Assembly (NCBI GenBank): GCA_025934775.1
Contig: JAICWO010000008.1
Location: forward strand, 124,001 to 188,000
DNA length: 64,000 nucleotides
DNA from: Gemmatimonadaceae bacterium
GTDB lineage: Bacteria; Gemmatimonadota; Gemmatimonadetes; Gemmatimonadales; Gemmatimonadaceae
Reading direction: 5' to 3'
Shown piece after piece: positions 50,268 to 58,977 of the stretch (position 1 is the first letter of the stretch; every line of letters starts with the position of its first letter). Position numbers and translations under genes: made by a program. Under the pieces are notes generated by a model, which was not told where the DNA came from, did not search any database, and was given only the letters and a program-made list of their open reading frames with translations.

Positions 50268-51178
50268 CCGAGACGAGCGCGGTGGAGCGGACGGCAGCGC
50301 TCGCACCGCCCGCGTGCGCGCGGTGCGGCGCGCCGGCGCTCGGCGAGTTCTGCTCGTCGTGCGGCGCACCAGTGCATGCGGTGCGGAACCTCTCGGTCCG
50401 CCATTACGTGCGTGAAGCGATCGCCAGTTTGGTCGACATCGACTCGGCGGTGATCGCGAGCATGCGCGCACTCTTCTTCAAGCCTGGCGAGTTGACGCGC
50501 GAGTACTTTCACGGCTCGCGCTTTCGGTACCTCCCGCCGTTCCGCGTGTTCCTCGTCTGCAACATCATCTACTTCCTCGCCGCGTCGCAGCTCGGGATCA
50601 ACGTGCTGACGACGTCATTCCGCGGGCAGGTCGACGACATGGTGTACCACAACGTCACGAGCGCCGTATTCCGCGCACGGTATCCGGCGCTCGCCGCGCC
50701 GACCACGCGCGTCAGTCCGCGGCTCGCGCGCTTGAGGAACAATTTCGAGGCGCGGTACGATGCGGCGACCGAGCAACTCGGCAAGACGATCCTGATCGTC
50801 CTCGTGCCGTTCTACGCGCTCGTCTTTCTGATGCTCTACGCCGGCACCAAGCGGTACTTCGCCGAGCATCTCGTGTTCGCGACCCACACGGTGGGTGCAC
50901 TGCTCGTCGCGATCGTCGCGCTCGGGACCGCGGTGAGCGGCTGGGCAATGATTGCCTATTTCACTCTCCGTGTGCTGCCGCCGGACAGCGAGTGGCTGTC
51001 CGCGAGCGTTCTGCTCGTGGGCATCTGCAGCTACCTGTATGCGGCGCAGCGGGTAGTCTACCGCGGGGGGCGCGCCGCGACGGTCGTGCGCACCGCGATC
51101 TTCGGACTCACGATCGTGCCGATGATCATCGCGTTCAAGTTCGTCCTATTCTTCGCGACGCTCTGGTGGATCTCGTAG
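50264..51178 (+). CDS. DUF3667-family membrane protein with zinc ribbon
   Basis: A 304-residue protein. Residues 17-33 hold a zinc-ribbon, C-A-R-C-G-A-P...C-S-S-C-G-A. Then L-F-F-K-P-G-E-L-T-R-E-Y-F-H-G and R-Y-L-P-P-F-R-V-F-L-V-C-N, the DUF3667 signature, and four or five membrane helices, the first at about 87-107 and the rest after residue 165. Starts with GTG at the ada stop (GTGA overlap). Function unknown; a role in the alkylation response is not implied beyond shared transcription. Confidence 0.85.
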   Translation: MTETSAVERTAALAPPACARCGAPALGEFCSSCGAPVHAVRNLSVRHYVREAIASLVDIDSAVIASMRALFFKPGELTREYFHGSRFRYLPPFRVFLVCNIIYFLAASQLGINVLTTSFRGQVDDMVYHNVTSAVFRARYPALAAPTTRVSPRLARLRNNFEARYDAATEQLGKTILIVLVPFYALVFLMLYAGTKRYFAEHLVFATHTVGALLVAIVALGTAVSGWAMIAYFTLRVLPPDSEWLSASVLLVGICSYLYAAQRVVYRGGRAATVVRTAIFGLTIVPMIIAFKFVLFFATLWWIS

Positions 51179-51262
51179 CCACGCGCAAACCTTCGCCGGC
51201 ATGTCGCTGTCCCATCTCGTGACCGCACCGATCGAGCTGATCTCGGCGGTCACGACTTCTTC

Positions 51263-52159
51263 ATGTGGGCTCTCATGATTCGAACGTTCTCAATCGTCGC
51301 CGCGTCGCTCCTCGTCGCACAGGGCGCGCTGGCGCAGCAGCAAGGCCGCGACGATGCGACGTGGACCTGGTCCAGGCAGCTCGAGTCCGGGGCGCGGCTC
51401 ACGATCATCAATCCCGACGGGCCGATCACCGTACGCGAAGCGTCGGGGAATACGGTGCAGGTGCGCGCGACCAAGACGCCGCGCCGCGGCTCATCGATTC
51501 GCGATGTCGCGTTCGAGGTTCAGGAGACTGGTGTAGGGGTGCTGATCTGCACGGTGTACCCCGATCAGCGGTCGTGCCGCGAGGATCGCAACAACGGCGA
51601 TCGCGACGTGCACGTGCGGGTGGCGTACGAAATCGCGATCCCCAAGTCGTTGCGCCTCGACGCAACGACGGGCAACGGCGACGTCTCGATCGAACGCGCG
51701 GGCGCGGACGTGCACGCCGTCACCGGGAACGGACGCGTGATGGTCGGCGAGACCTCCGGCCGCGTGGACGTCACGACGGGCAACGGCGACGTGACGATCG
51801 AGAACGCGAACGGGCCCGTCACGGCGAACTCCGGCAACGGCCGCATCACGGTCAACACGTCGGCGGGGCCGGTGAACGCGAACACCGGCAATGGCGGGAT
51901 CGACGTGCGCATGAAATCGCTCGTCGCCGCCGACGGAATGAGCTTCACGTCAGGATCGGGATCGATCAGCGTGACGCTCCCCGACGACTTCAACGGCCGC
52001 ATCGACGCAATGACGGGAAGCGGATCGCTGCGCTCGGATTTCGAGATCAGTATCGTCGGCCGGATGAATCCGCAGCACATCCGCGGCACGATCGGCAAAG
52101 GCGGCCCGCTGCTCCGCTTCGTGACCGGCAGCGGCAGCATCGAGCTCCGGAAGAATTAG
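51263..52159 (+). CDS. DUF4097-type exported beta-helical protein
   Basis: A 298-residue exported protein with a signal peptide ending L-A-Q (residues 1-25). The mature part is a repetitive parallel-beta pattern: T-G-N-G-D-V-S-I, T-G-N-G-R-V-M-V, T-G-N-G-D-V-T-I, S-G-N-G-R-I-T-V, T-G-N-G-G-I-D-V, S-G-S-G-S-I-S-V, T-G-S-G-S-I-E-L, one turn roughly every 18-20 residues, as in DUF4097 putative adhesins. Start at 51263 or at the second Met, 51275. The real function of the family is unknown. Confidence 0.85.
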   Translation: MWALMIRTFSIVAASLLVAQGALAQQQGRDDATWTWSRQLESGARLTIINPDGPITVREASGNTVQVRATKTPRRGSSIRDVAFEVQETGVGVLICTVYPDQRSCREDRNNGDRDVHVRVAYEIAIPKSLRLDATTGNGDVSIERAGADVHAVTGNGRVMVGETSGRVDVTTGNGDVTIENANGPVTANSGNGRITVNTSAGPVNANTGNGGIDVRMKSLVAADGMSFTSGSGSISVTLPDDFNGRIDAMTGSGSLRSDFEISIVGRMNPQHIRGTIGKGGPLLRFVTGSGSIELRKN

Positions 52160-52193
52160 CCGCCCGTCACGCGCTCCACGCGGCTCACTCTGC

Positions 52194-52424
52194 TCACGCG
52201 GCTTCGCTCACGGCCGGCATCCACACAGGATGTCGGCCGTTGATCGCGCCCACGCACTGATATCGCGCCGGCGGAAAGCCGAGCACGCCAATCTCGAGCA
52301 CGTCGCCCATGCGCACGTCGACGTGGTCGCCCAGAGCGTCGATCGCCGCGACGAACGACTCGCTCTCGACGATGCCTTCCTGCCGGGATTCCGCACCGTT
52401 TACCGAAAAACAGAATTTCGACAT
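52194..52424 (-). CDS. Small conserved-looking hypothetical protein
   Basis: A 76-residue protein with no signal or membrane helix. Its start is strongly supported by GGAGG located 6 nt before the ATG. It is a balanced alpha/beta composition (F-C-F-S-V-N-G-A, V-E-S-E-S-F-V-A-A-I-D-A-L) unlike a shadow frame. It lies alone between the DUF4097 gene and the terminator-like hairpin. Function unknown. Confidence 0.65.
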   Translation of the reverse strand: MSKFCFSVNGAESRQEGIVESESFVAAIDALGDHVDVRMGDVLEIGVLGFPPARYQCVGAINGRHPVWMPAVSEAA

Positions 52425-52512
52425 GCGATCCTCCGGTGGCCTAGCCTGCTGGGTTGTACCCCGCCTCTGCCGTTTCGTTGCTATGGCTGAGCAACAGCGA
52501 GGCGTCGATGCG

Positions 52513-52546
52513 AACGAGCGGCAGCTCTCTCGGGCTGCCGCTCGTT
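52513..52546. terminator. Perfect 13-bp hairpin, likely transcription terminator
   Basis: AACGAGCGGCAGC (52513-52525), an 8-nt loop, and GCTGCCGCTCGTT (52534-52546) pair without a mismatch. It lies 68 nt past the protease stop. The T-run after it is short (GTTTCGTT), so it is a strong stem rather than a textbook intrinsic terminator. Confidence 0.65.
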
Positions 52547-52613
52547 TCGTTCGCTTCGCTCTCTCTCCCTCGGAAATGATTATCGGGAGCCGCCGCGAAT
52601 ACTTGAACGCTCA

Positions 52614-55223
52614 TCACGAGCCAGCGCGCACCTGCAATCGATAACGGCCGCGCGACGCGAGATTGTTCGCGGCCGTGCCAGTGACCGTGACGTAGTAGAT
52701 GCCGGGCACGATCGTCGCCTGCACGCGCGAGCAGAACGGACCGGCGCCCGATTGCGTGTTGTCATTGCTGCCCACCGCGGTGCCCGACTGGCTCGTGACG
52801 GACAGGAACGTGTCGAGCTCCGTGCCGAAGCCGCACGTCCCGACCACACCTGATGTCTCGAAGGTGTAGGTGCCGGTCGTGGGGATCGCGACCGCGTAGA
52901 CGTCTCGCACGTCGGGCGGCGTGATCTGTCCGATGACGTAGCTGCCGGGCGTCAACAGATTGGCAGTCGAGAGATCGTCGTTGGGCTCGACTTCCGTCGG
53001 CATCCCAAGGAGAATCGCCGTCGCCTGCGTCTGGCCCGAGACGTTGAACACGGTCGGCTTGCCGAAGCCGCCCGCCCACGCGAAGCGGCGCCCGGGAACG
53101 CCAAGCGTGGAATCCGCGTTCTCGTCCTCGCCCGCCTGCACGTAGTACGTGCCTTGTGAGAGTTTCGTAAATGCGAAGTTCCCGCTCGCGTCGGCGGCGG
53201 TGGTCTTCACCGTCGCGCCGGTCACCGCGTCGATCAGCCGCGCGTACACCTGGCGCGGCGGACCGGCCTGCTGCGTGAGCGCGTCGTACGCGTTCACAAT
53301 GCCCCAGCCGAGGAGATCGGTGCGGCCGCCGCCGGGCGGCCGCACCGCGAACTGCTCGAGCCGCTGCCGCACCTGCGCCGCCGTGAACCCCGGATTCTGC
53401 GCGAGCACGAGCGCGGCCACGCCGGCGACGAATGGCGCCGCGGCCGACGTGCCGAAGCCGAGCAGGTACACGGGCGCGTGATTCTCGAAATCCCAGCCCG
53501 GTCCGAGAATTCCGCCGCCGCCATTGAACGCATCGTCGAGACGGAAATCACCGCCGGGCGCCGCGACCGAGATGTCCGTGCCCGCGCTCGAATACGTCGC
53601 GAGCAATCCGTCCTGGCCGACGGCGGCTACGCCCATCACCTCGGGGTACGCCGCGGGATAATTGAGCTCGTCGAGGCCGTCGTTGCCCGCTGATGCCACG
53701 AGCAGCGAGCCCGCGTTCGACGCCGCCGTGATCGCGTTCGCCATCATGGCACTCGGCTGCGCGCCACCGAAGCTCATGTTGATGATCTGCGCGCCAGTCT
53801 TCGCCTGCACCAACGCACCGCCCGCGCCGGGCGCCGGCAAACCCGCGGCGTACAGAATCGCTTGCGAGATGTCGAAGATCGAGCCGTCACCGGTTGTTCC
53901 GAGCGCGCGCACGGGACGAATGCGCACGTTCCAATTCACGCCGCTCACGCCGGCACCGTTATTCCCCGCGGCGCCGATGATCCCGGACGTCCAGAGCCCG
54001 TGATCGCCGAGCGTGTTGTGAGACCAGCAATTGTCGGCCGCATCGAAGTCGAGGTCGTCGGGATCGGTGGGATCCGCGTCCGGTCCGTCACCGTCACCGT
54101 CGATCGTGGTGAACGTGCCCCCCTCGCAGTAGTTCTCCGTCGTGCCATAGCCGATCTGCGACACGAAGTCGTAGCCGTCATTCGTGAAGCTCGAGCCGAT
54201 GTCGGGATGCTCGAAGCGCACACCCATGTCGATCACCGCGACCGTGACGTTGGTGCTGCCCGTCGTGATCGACCACGCTTTGGGCAGATCGATCATGTTC
54301 GCGCCCCACTGCGCGTAATAGAACGGATCGTTCGGCAGCTTGGTCCCGACGGATGCGATCGCGGGCCGCGTGACGGTCGACGCCAGTCGCATGATCTGAT
54401 CGGCGCTCATCGGCTTGGGAGCGCCGTCGCGCACCGACATGATCCCGTCCTCCTCCACCCACGCAACGCTGGGATCCGCGGCGAGCGATTGCATGATCGC
54501 GGCGGTCTGCGTCGTGTCGTCCACGCGAAGTCTCACGGCGAGCATCGCCGGCGAGAGCTCCGCGTGGCTCAATGGACGCGACTGCGTGATCGCGGCGACC
54601 TGATTCTGCAATCGCGCGAGCGCCGAGCGTGCGACCGAGATCGAGCGATAGACACCGGAGCCCGCCGCGGCGACGCCAAGGACGTTGTTCTTGAATCCGA
54701 CGACGATGCGCCCGGTAAAGCGCCGAGCCGGCGCCCGTGTGGTGGTCGCCAGCCGCGGCGCGCGCGGATCGATTCGCGAGAACGTGGAACCGAAGCCGTA
54801 GGCGTTCCCGGCGCCGATGGTCACGTTGCCCGTGATCACCGCGCCGTTGTTCGCGACGAACGACACCGATCCGCCAATGATCTGGGCACTCGATACCGTC
54901 ACGACCTGCGTGCCGGTCACCGGAGCGAGCGTCCAGGAGACGGAGGACTTGCCGGTCGCGTCCGTGGTCGTGGTCGTCGACGAAACCGCGCCGCCGCCGG
55001 CGACGCTCCACGTGAGCGGCACGTTCGCCACCGGGCGGTTCGCGCCGTCGAGCACTTGCACCACGAGCATCGAGTCGAGCGCCTGCGAGACGCCGGCGGA
55101 TTGATTCGCACCCGACACCATCACGATGTGCGTCGGAGTGTGCGGAATGGGCTCGGTGCTCTTGCACGCAGCGAGCGCGGCCGCCCCGAAGAGCGCGGCG
55201 GCGAGAGAACGATAGGCTGGCAT
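52614..55223 (-). CDS. Subtilisin-family (S8) serine protease lipoprotein
   Basis: An 869-residue exported protein. The signal ends in lipobox A-L-A-A-C (Cys20). An Ig-like bacterial domain follows (residues 30-130), then a propeptide-like region and the S8 domain: A-V-I-D-M-G-V (Asp near 330), D-H-G-L-W-T-S-G (His near 407), A-S-A-G-N-D-G (Asn near 513) and F-G-T-S-A-A-A-P (Ser near 593). A carboxypeptidase-like beta domain and a C-terminal PPC domain (E-V-E-P-N-D-D-L-S-T-A) complete it. The usual H-G-T-H is H-G-L-W here. It probably acts at the cell surface in protein degradation. Confidence 0.92.
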   Translation of the reverse strand: MPAYRSLAAALFGAAALAACKSTEPIPHTPTHIVMVSGANQSAGVSQALDSMLVVQVLDGANRPVANVPLTWSVAGGGAVSSTTTTTDATGKSSVSWTLAPVTGTQVVTVSSAQIIGGSVSFVANNGAVITGNVTIGAGNAYGFGSTFSRIDPRAPRLATTTRAPARRFTGRIVVGFKNNVLGVAAAGSGVYRSISVARSALARLQNQVAAITQSRPLSHAELSPAMLAVRLRVDDTTQTAAIMQSLAADPSVAWVEEDGIMSVRDGAPKPMSADQIMRLASTVTRPAIASVGTKLPNDPFYYAQWGANMIDLPKAWSITTGSTNVTVAVIDMGVRFEHPDIGSSFTNDGYDFVSQIGYGTTENYCEGGTFTTIDGDGDGPDADPTDPDDLDFDAADNCWSHNTLGDHGLWTSGIIGAAGNNGAGVSGVNWNVRIRPVRALGTTGDGSIFDISQAILYAAGLPAPGAGGALVQAKTGAQIINMSFGGAQPSAMMANAITAASNAGSLLVASAGNDGLDELNYPAAYPEVMGVAAVGQDGLLATYSSAGTDISVAAPGGDFRLDDAFNGGGGILGPGWDFENHAPVYLLGFGTSAAAPFVAGVAALVLAQNPGFTAAQVRQRLEQFAVRPPGGGRTDLLGWGIVNAYDALTQQAGPPRQVYARLIDAVTGATVKTTAADASGNFAFTKLSQGTYYVQAGEDENADSTLGVPGRRFAWAGGFGKPTVFNVSGQTQATAILLGMPTEVEPNDDLSTANLLTPGSYVIGQITPPDVRDVYAVAIPTTGTYTFETSGVVGTCGFGTELDTFLSVTSQSGTAVGSNDNTQSGAGPFCSRVQATIVPGIYYVTVTGTAANNLASRGRYRLQVRAGS

Positions 55224-55361
55224 TGCGGTAGCGCCCGGTGCGAGAGGCAGGGAGGAAGGAATGGCGAGACGGGGTAGACGCCCGTCGCGCTACCCCATGT
55301 AGACGAAACAGTTCACCGTGTGTTTTGTTCGCGAACTCTCAACAACGACACTCGAGGCCGG

Positions 55362-57773
55362 TCACTCCCCGTAGGGAACCCACACATTCTTGACCTGTGT
55401 CGCGGCGCGAAGGAATTCTCTCCCTTCGCCGTCTGCGGCGTCGAGCCAATCGCGTTCGCGCCACGTCGCCCACGTGCGCTTCATGTTCGACGCCGACGCG
55501 AGCTCGACAGCCGTCACTCCGTCGCGCGTTCCGAAATACCACACCGCTTCGACGTCGTCGTGCTCGGCGAGCACCTTCGACAGTGCGTCGCGACCGCCAG
55601 TGACGACGTTCACGACGCCGGCGGGAACGTCTGACGTCTCGAGCACGCTGTACAAATCCGTGGCCGCGAGCGGATATGGTTGCGACGGTACCACGATCGT
55701 CGCGTTGCCCGTCGCCATCGTCGGCCCGAGGAGCGAGACGAGCCCCAGCAGCGGAAACTCGTCGGGACACGCCACGCCGATCACACCGATCGGCTCGTTC
55801 ATCGCGATCGAGACGCCGCGAATCGGAACGCTGTGCACGAGGCCGTCGTACTTGTCCGCCCACGCGGCGTACGTGAACAGTCGCGAGATCGACGCGTCGA
55901 CCTCCTGCTTCGACGCGCGCTTGCCGCACGCGGTCATCGCGTCGATGCGCGCCGCAAACTCCGCCGCGCGCGCGGAGAGATTCTCCGCGATGTAGTAGAG
56001 AATCTGACCGCGGTTGTGGCCGGTCGACCGCGCCCACTTGCCCGCCGCCGCATGCGCGGCCTCGACCGCGTTACGAATATCCTTACGGTTCCCTTCGCCG
56101 ACTTCCCCGACCAGCGTGCCCGTGGGCGAATGGATGCGCCGCGTGTAGCCCTGATCCGGCCGCGCCTGCTTGCCCGCGATGAAGAGTTTGGGGGTGCGGT
56201 CGATCGAAGGGAGAGTGGAGAGTGGAGAATCGAGAGTGGAGGCGGCGCTAGACATGCGCTCCGGCCGGCGTTCTGCCGTGCCGCGCTTCTTCTCCACTCT
56301 CCTCTCTCGACTCTCCGCTCTCTTCAAATACTCCCACATCCCCTCTCTCCCTCCCTCCCGACCGAATCCGCTCTCCCGATAGCCGCCAAAGCCCGCCGCG
56401 GCGTCGAAGAGGTTCGTCGAATTCACCCACACCACGCCCGCTTTGATCTTGGGCGCGATGTCGAGTGCGAGGTTGATGTTCTCCGTCCACACGCTCGCGG
56501 CGAGGCCGTATGGCGTGTTGTTCGCGAGCGCGACGGATTCATCTGGGGTGCGGAACGTCATCGTCACGAGCACGGGGCCGAAGATCTCGACCTGGGCAAT
56601 CGTCGACGACGGTTCAACGTTCGTGAATAACGTCGGCGGATAGAAGCACCCATCCTGCGGCGCGGCCCACGACGGCTGCCACATCGTCGCGCCTTCGTCC
56701 GCACCCTGCTGCACGAGCGAGCGGATGCGCTCGAGCTGCACCGGCGCGACGATCGCGCCCATGTCGACGGCTTTGTCGAGCGGAGCGCCGACCCGCAGCT
56801 TCTCCATCCGCGCCCGCAATTTGGCGACGAGCTGCTCGGCGATGCCCTCCTGCACGAGCAGGCGCGATCCGGCGCAGCAGACCTGCCCCTGGTTGAACCA
56901 GATCGCGTCGACCACGCCTTCGACCACGCTGTCGAGGTCCGCGTCGTCGTAGACGATGAACGGACTCTTGCCGCCCAGCTCGAGGCTGAGCTTCTTGCCC
57001 GAGCCCGCGGTCGCTTTGCGGATGATGCGGCCGACTTCGGTCGATCCGGTGAACGCGATCTTGTCGACGTCCGGATGATCGACGATCGCCGCGCCCGTGT
57101 CGCCGTGGCCGGTCACGATGTTGATCACGCCCGCCGGGATCCCGGCCTCGTGCGCGAGCTCGGCGAAGCACAGCGCCGTGAGCGGCGTGAATTCGGCGGG
57201 CTTTAGGATAACGGTATTACCACATGCTAATGCCGGCGCGATCTTCCAGGCCAGCATGAGCAGCGGGAAGTTCCACGGAATGATCTGGCCGACGACGCCG
57301 ACCGCCTCGTAGCCCGCGAACTCGGCGCCGAGGAGCTGCGCCCAACCGGCGTGGTGATAGAAGTGGCGCGCGACGAGGGGCACGTCGATGTCCCGCGTCT
57401 CTCGAATCGACTTGCCGTTGTCCATGCTCTCGAGGACCGCGAGCAGGCGCGCGTGCTTCTGCACGGCGCGCGCGAGCGCGTAGAGGTGCCGCGCCCGCGC
57501 GTGCGGCGCGAGTCCCTTCCACCCCGGGAGCGCGCGCCCCGCGGCGCGCACCGCCGCGTCGACGTCGGCGGCGGTGCCGTCGGTCACGCGGGCGATGACC
57601 TTGGAGGTCGCGGGGTTCATCACGTCGTACGTGGTCCCCGGCTCCGTCCACGCGCCGTCGATGTAATGCCCGAACACGCGCTCGTGCTTCCCGAGCCACG
57701 AGAGCGCTTCCTTGTCGCTCTCCGGCGCGGGGCCGTATTCCATCGTGCGGAAGATTTTGGAGACGGATGGCAT
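55362..57773 (-). CDS. ALDH16-type double-domain aldehyde dehydrogenase
   Basis: An 803-residue protein with two aldehyde dehydrogenase domains. Domain 1 (residues 1-480) is complete: I-I-P-W-N-F-P-L-L, F-T-G-S-T-E-V-G, L-E-L-G-G-K-S-P (Glu) and F-N-Q-G-Q-V-C-C-A-G-S-R (catalytic Cys near 298). Domain 2 (about 530-803) keeps I-G-V-I-G-V-A-C-P-D-E-F-P and V-V-T-G-G but lacks the G-Q-x-C site and the E-L-G-G motif, so it is a pseudo-domain, as in ALDH16. ATG 57773 is chosen; the frame upstream reads through a hairpin repeat. A similar repeat lies inside the linker (residues 484-522). deoC is just upstream and makes acetaldehyde. Confidence 0.9.
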   Translation of the reverse strand: MPSVSKIFRTMEYGPAPESDKEALSWLGKHERVFGHYIDGAWTEPGTTYDVMNPATSKVIARVTDGTAADVDAAVRAAGRALPGWKGLAPHARARHLYALARAVQKHARLLAVLESMDNGKSIRETRDIDVPLVARHFYHHAGWAQLLGAEFAGYEAVGVVGQIIPWNFPLLMLAWKIAPALACGNTVILKPAEFTPLTALCFAELAHEAGIPAGVINIVTGHGDTGAAIVDHPDVDKIAFTGSTEVGRIIRKATAGSGKKLSLELGGKSPFIVYDDADLDSVVEGVVDAIWFNQGQVCCAGSRLLVQEGIAEQLVAKLRARMEKLRVGAPLDKAVDMGAIVAPVQLERIRSLVQQGADEGATMWQPSWAAPQDGCFYPPTLFTNVEPSSTIAQVEIFGPVLVTMTFRTPDESVALANNTPYGLAASVWTENINLALDIAPKIKAGVVWVNSTNLFDAAAGFGGYRESGFGREGGREGMWEYLKRAESRERRVEKKRGTAERRPERMSSAASTLDSPLSTLPSIDRTPKLFIAGKQARPDQGYTRRIHSPTGTLVGEVGEGNRKDIRNAVEAAHAAAGKWARSTGHNRGQILYYIAENLSARAAEFAARIDAMTACGKRASKQEVDASISRLFTYAAWADKYDGLVHSVPIRGVSIAMNEPIGVIGVACPDEFPLLGLVSLLGPTMATGNATIVVPSQPYPLAATDLYSVLETSDVPAGVVNVVTGGRDALSKVLAEHDDVEAVWYFGTRDGVTAVELASASNMKRTWATWRERDWLDAADGEGREFLRAATQVKNVWVPYGE
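56207..56324. repeat. 7-nt-periodic hairpin element inside the ALDH16-type gene
   Basis: Left arm GGGAGAGT, GGAGAGT, GGAGAAT, CGAGAGT; right arm, inverted, AGAGCGG, AGAGTCG, AGAGAGG, AGAGTGG. The element lies in frame in the linker between the two aldehyde dehydrogenase domains and encodes the Arg/Glu- and Ser/Thr-rich residues around 484-522. It is the only coding copy of the family in the window. Confidence 0.8.
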
Positions 57774-57862
57774 GTGGAGAGAGTAGATAGTCGAGAGTGG
57801 AGCGTGGAGACTCGGAGGGCGATCGGGGCGGCATCTCTCCACCCTCCACTCTCCACTCTCCG
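57774..57862. repeat. 7-nt-periodic hairpin element between deoC and the ALDH16-type gene
   Basis: Left arm GTGGAGA, GAGTAGA, TAGTCGA, GAGTGGA, GCGTGGAGA; right arm, inverted, GTGGAGA repeated three times. The element fills nearly all of the 91-nt gap. Its CTCTCCAC arm directly precedes the dehydrogenase ATG on the minus strand, as it also does before pntB, leaving no classical ribosome site. Confidence 0.8.
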
Positions 57863-57864
57863 CG

Positions 57865-58872
57865 CTATGGCATCGGCATCCGATGCGCCGCGGCGTAGCG
57901 GCCGGTCACGAAGTGCTCGAGCTGGCGCTCGATATCGGTGAGCAACGAGCTCGCGCCAAAGCGGAAGAGATCGGGCTGGAGCCAGCGATCGCCCAGCTCC
58001 TCTTTCATCACATACAGATACTCGAGCGCATTCTTCGCCGAGCGAATCCCGCCGGCTGGCTTGAAACCGATCGCCCAGCCCGTGCGCTCGTAGTATTCGC
58101 GAATCATGCGGCACATCACGAGCGCGAAGGGGAGTGTCGCGTTCACGCCTTCCTTGCCCGTGGACGTCTTGATGAAATCCGCGCCGGCCTGCATCGCCAC
58201 CATGCTCGCGCGCGCCACGTTGCCGAGCGTCGCGAGCTCTCCGGTCGCGAGGATCGCCTTCATGTGCGCGTCGCCGCACGCCTCGCGGAAGCGGCGGACT
58301 TCGTCGTACAGCGCCGCGTAGTTGCCGGTGAGCACGTGCGCGCGCGTGATCACGATGTCGATCTCCCGCGCGCCGGCGGCGACACTCGCGCGAATCTCCT
58401 GCACGCGCTGCTCGACCGGGCTCAACCCGGCGGGGAATCCCGTGGAAACCGCGGCGACAGGAATGTCCGATCCGGCGAGCGCGTCGACCGCGGTCTTCAC
58501 GAGCGCGTGATAGACACACACCGCGCCGACGGTGATGCCGAGGTCGCGGGCGCCGAGGGCATCGATGATGTCGTCGCGCACGGGACGCCGCGCCTTGGCG
58601 CACAGTCGCCGCACGTTTCCCGGCGTATCGTCGCCCGAGAGCGTGGTGAGATCGATCAACGTGACCGCGCGCAGCAGCCACGCCGCCTGCCATTCGTTTT
58701 TCACCGTGCGTCGCGTCGGAATCGTCGCCGCACGACGCTCGACGGCGCTGCGGTTGACGCGAATCGCGCGCACCACGTCGAGATCCAGCGGCACGCCGGC
58801 GTTGCGCTCGACATGATCCGCCGGCAGCGGACGCGGCGAGGTGACCAGCGAAAGGTTTGGTTTTGCGGTCAT
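57865..58872 (-). CDS. deoC: Deoxyribose-phosphate aldolase DeoC
   Basis: A 335-residue class I aldolase: L-I-D-L-T-T-L near residue 75, V-A-A-V-S-T-G-F-P-A-G, R-E-I-D-I-V-I, K-A-I-L-A-T-G-E-L (active-site Lys region) and D-F-I-K-T-S-T-G-K-E-G with the Schiff-base Lys, then G-F-K-P-A-G-G-I-R. It splits 2-deoxyribose-5-phosphate into glyceraldehyde-3-phosphate and acetaldehyde. It has a longer N-terminus than E. coli DeoC, as in the animal/DERA-like group. The next gene on this strand, an ALDH16-type enzyme, can oxidise the acetaldehyde. Confidence 0.95.
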   Translation of the reverse strand: MTAKPNLSLVTSPRPLPADHVERNAGVPLDLDVVRAIRVNRSAVERRAATIPTRRTVKNEWQAAWLLRAVTLIDLTTLSGDDTPGNVRRLCAKARRPVRDDIIDALGARDLGITVGAVCVYHALVKTAVDALAGSDIPVAAVSTGFPAGLSPVEQRVQEIRASVAAGAREIDIVITRAHVLTGNYAALYDEVRRFREACGDAHMKAILATGELATLGNVARASMVAMQAGADFIKTSTGKEGVNATLPFALVMCRMIREYYERTGWAIGFKPAGGIRSAKNALEYLYVMKEELGDRWLQPDLFRFGASSLLTDIERQLEHFVTGRYAAAHRMPMP

Positions 58873-58977
58873 GAGGAGCCCACCAGTTCGTGACGAAAGC
58901 GGGTCCGAGCAATGGCTCGCGACCCGCTCGTTCAATGTACGCTGAAGCGCGGAGCCAGACGAGACTGGCGCGCCCGG

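Noticed and set aside
53862-55277. 471-codon plus frame
   Set aside because: Antisense shadow of the S8 protease; the protease motifs on the minus strand are clear.
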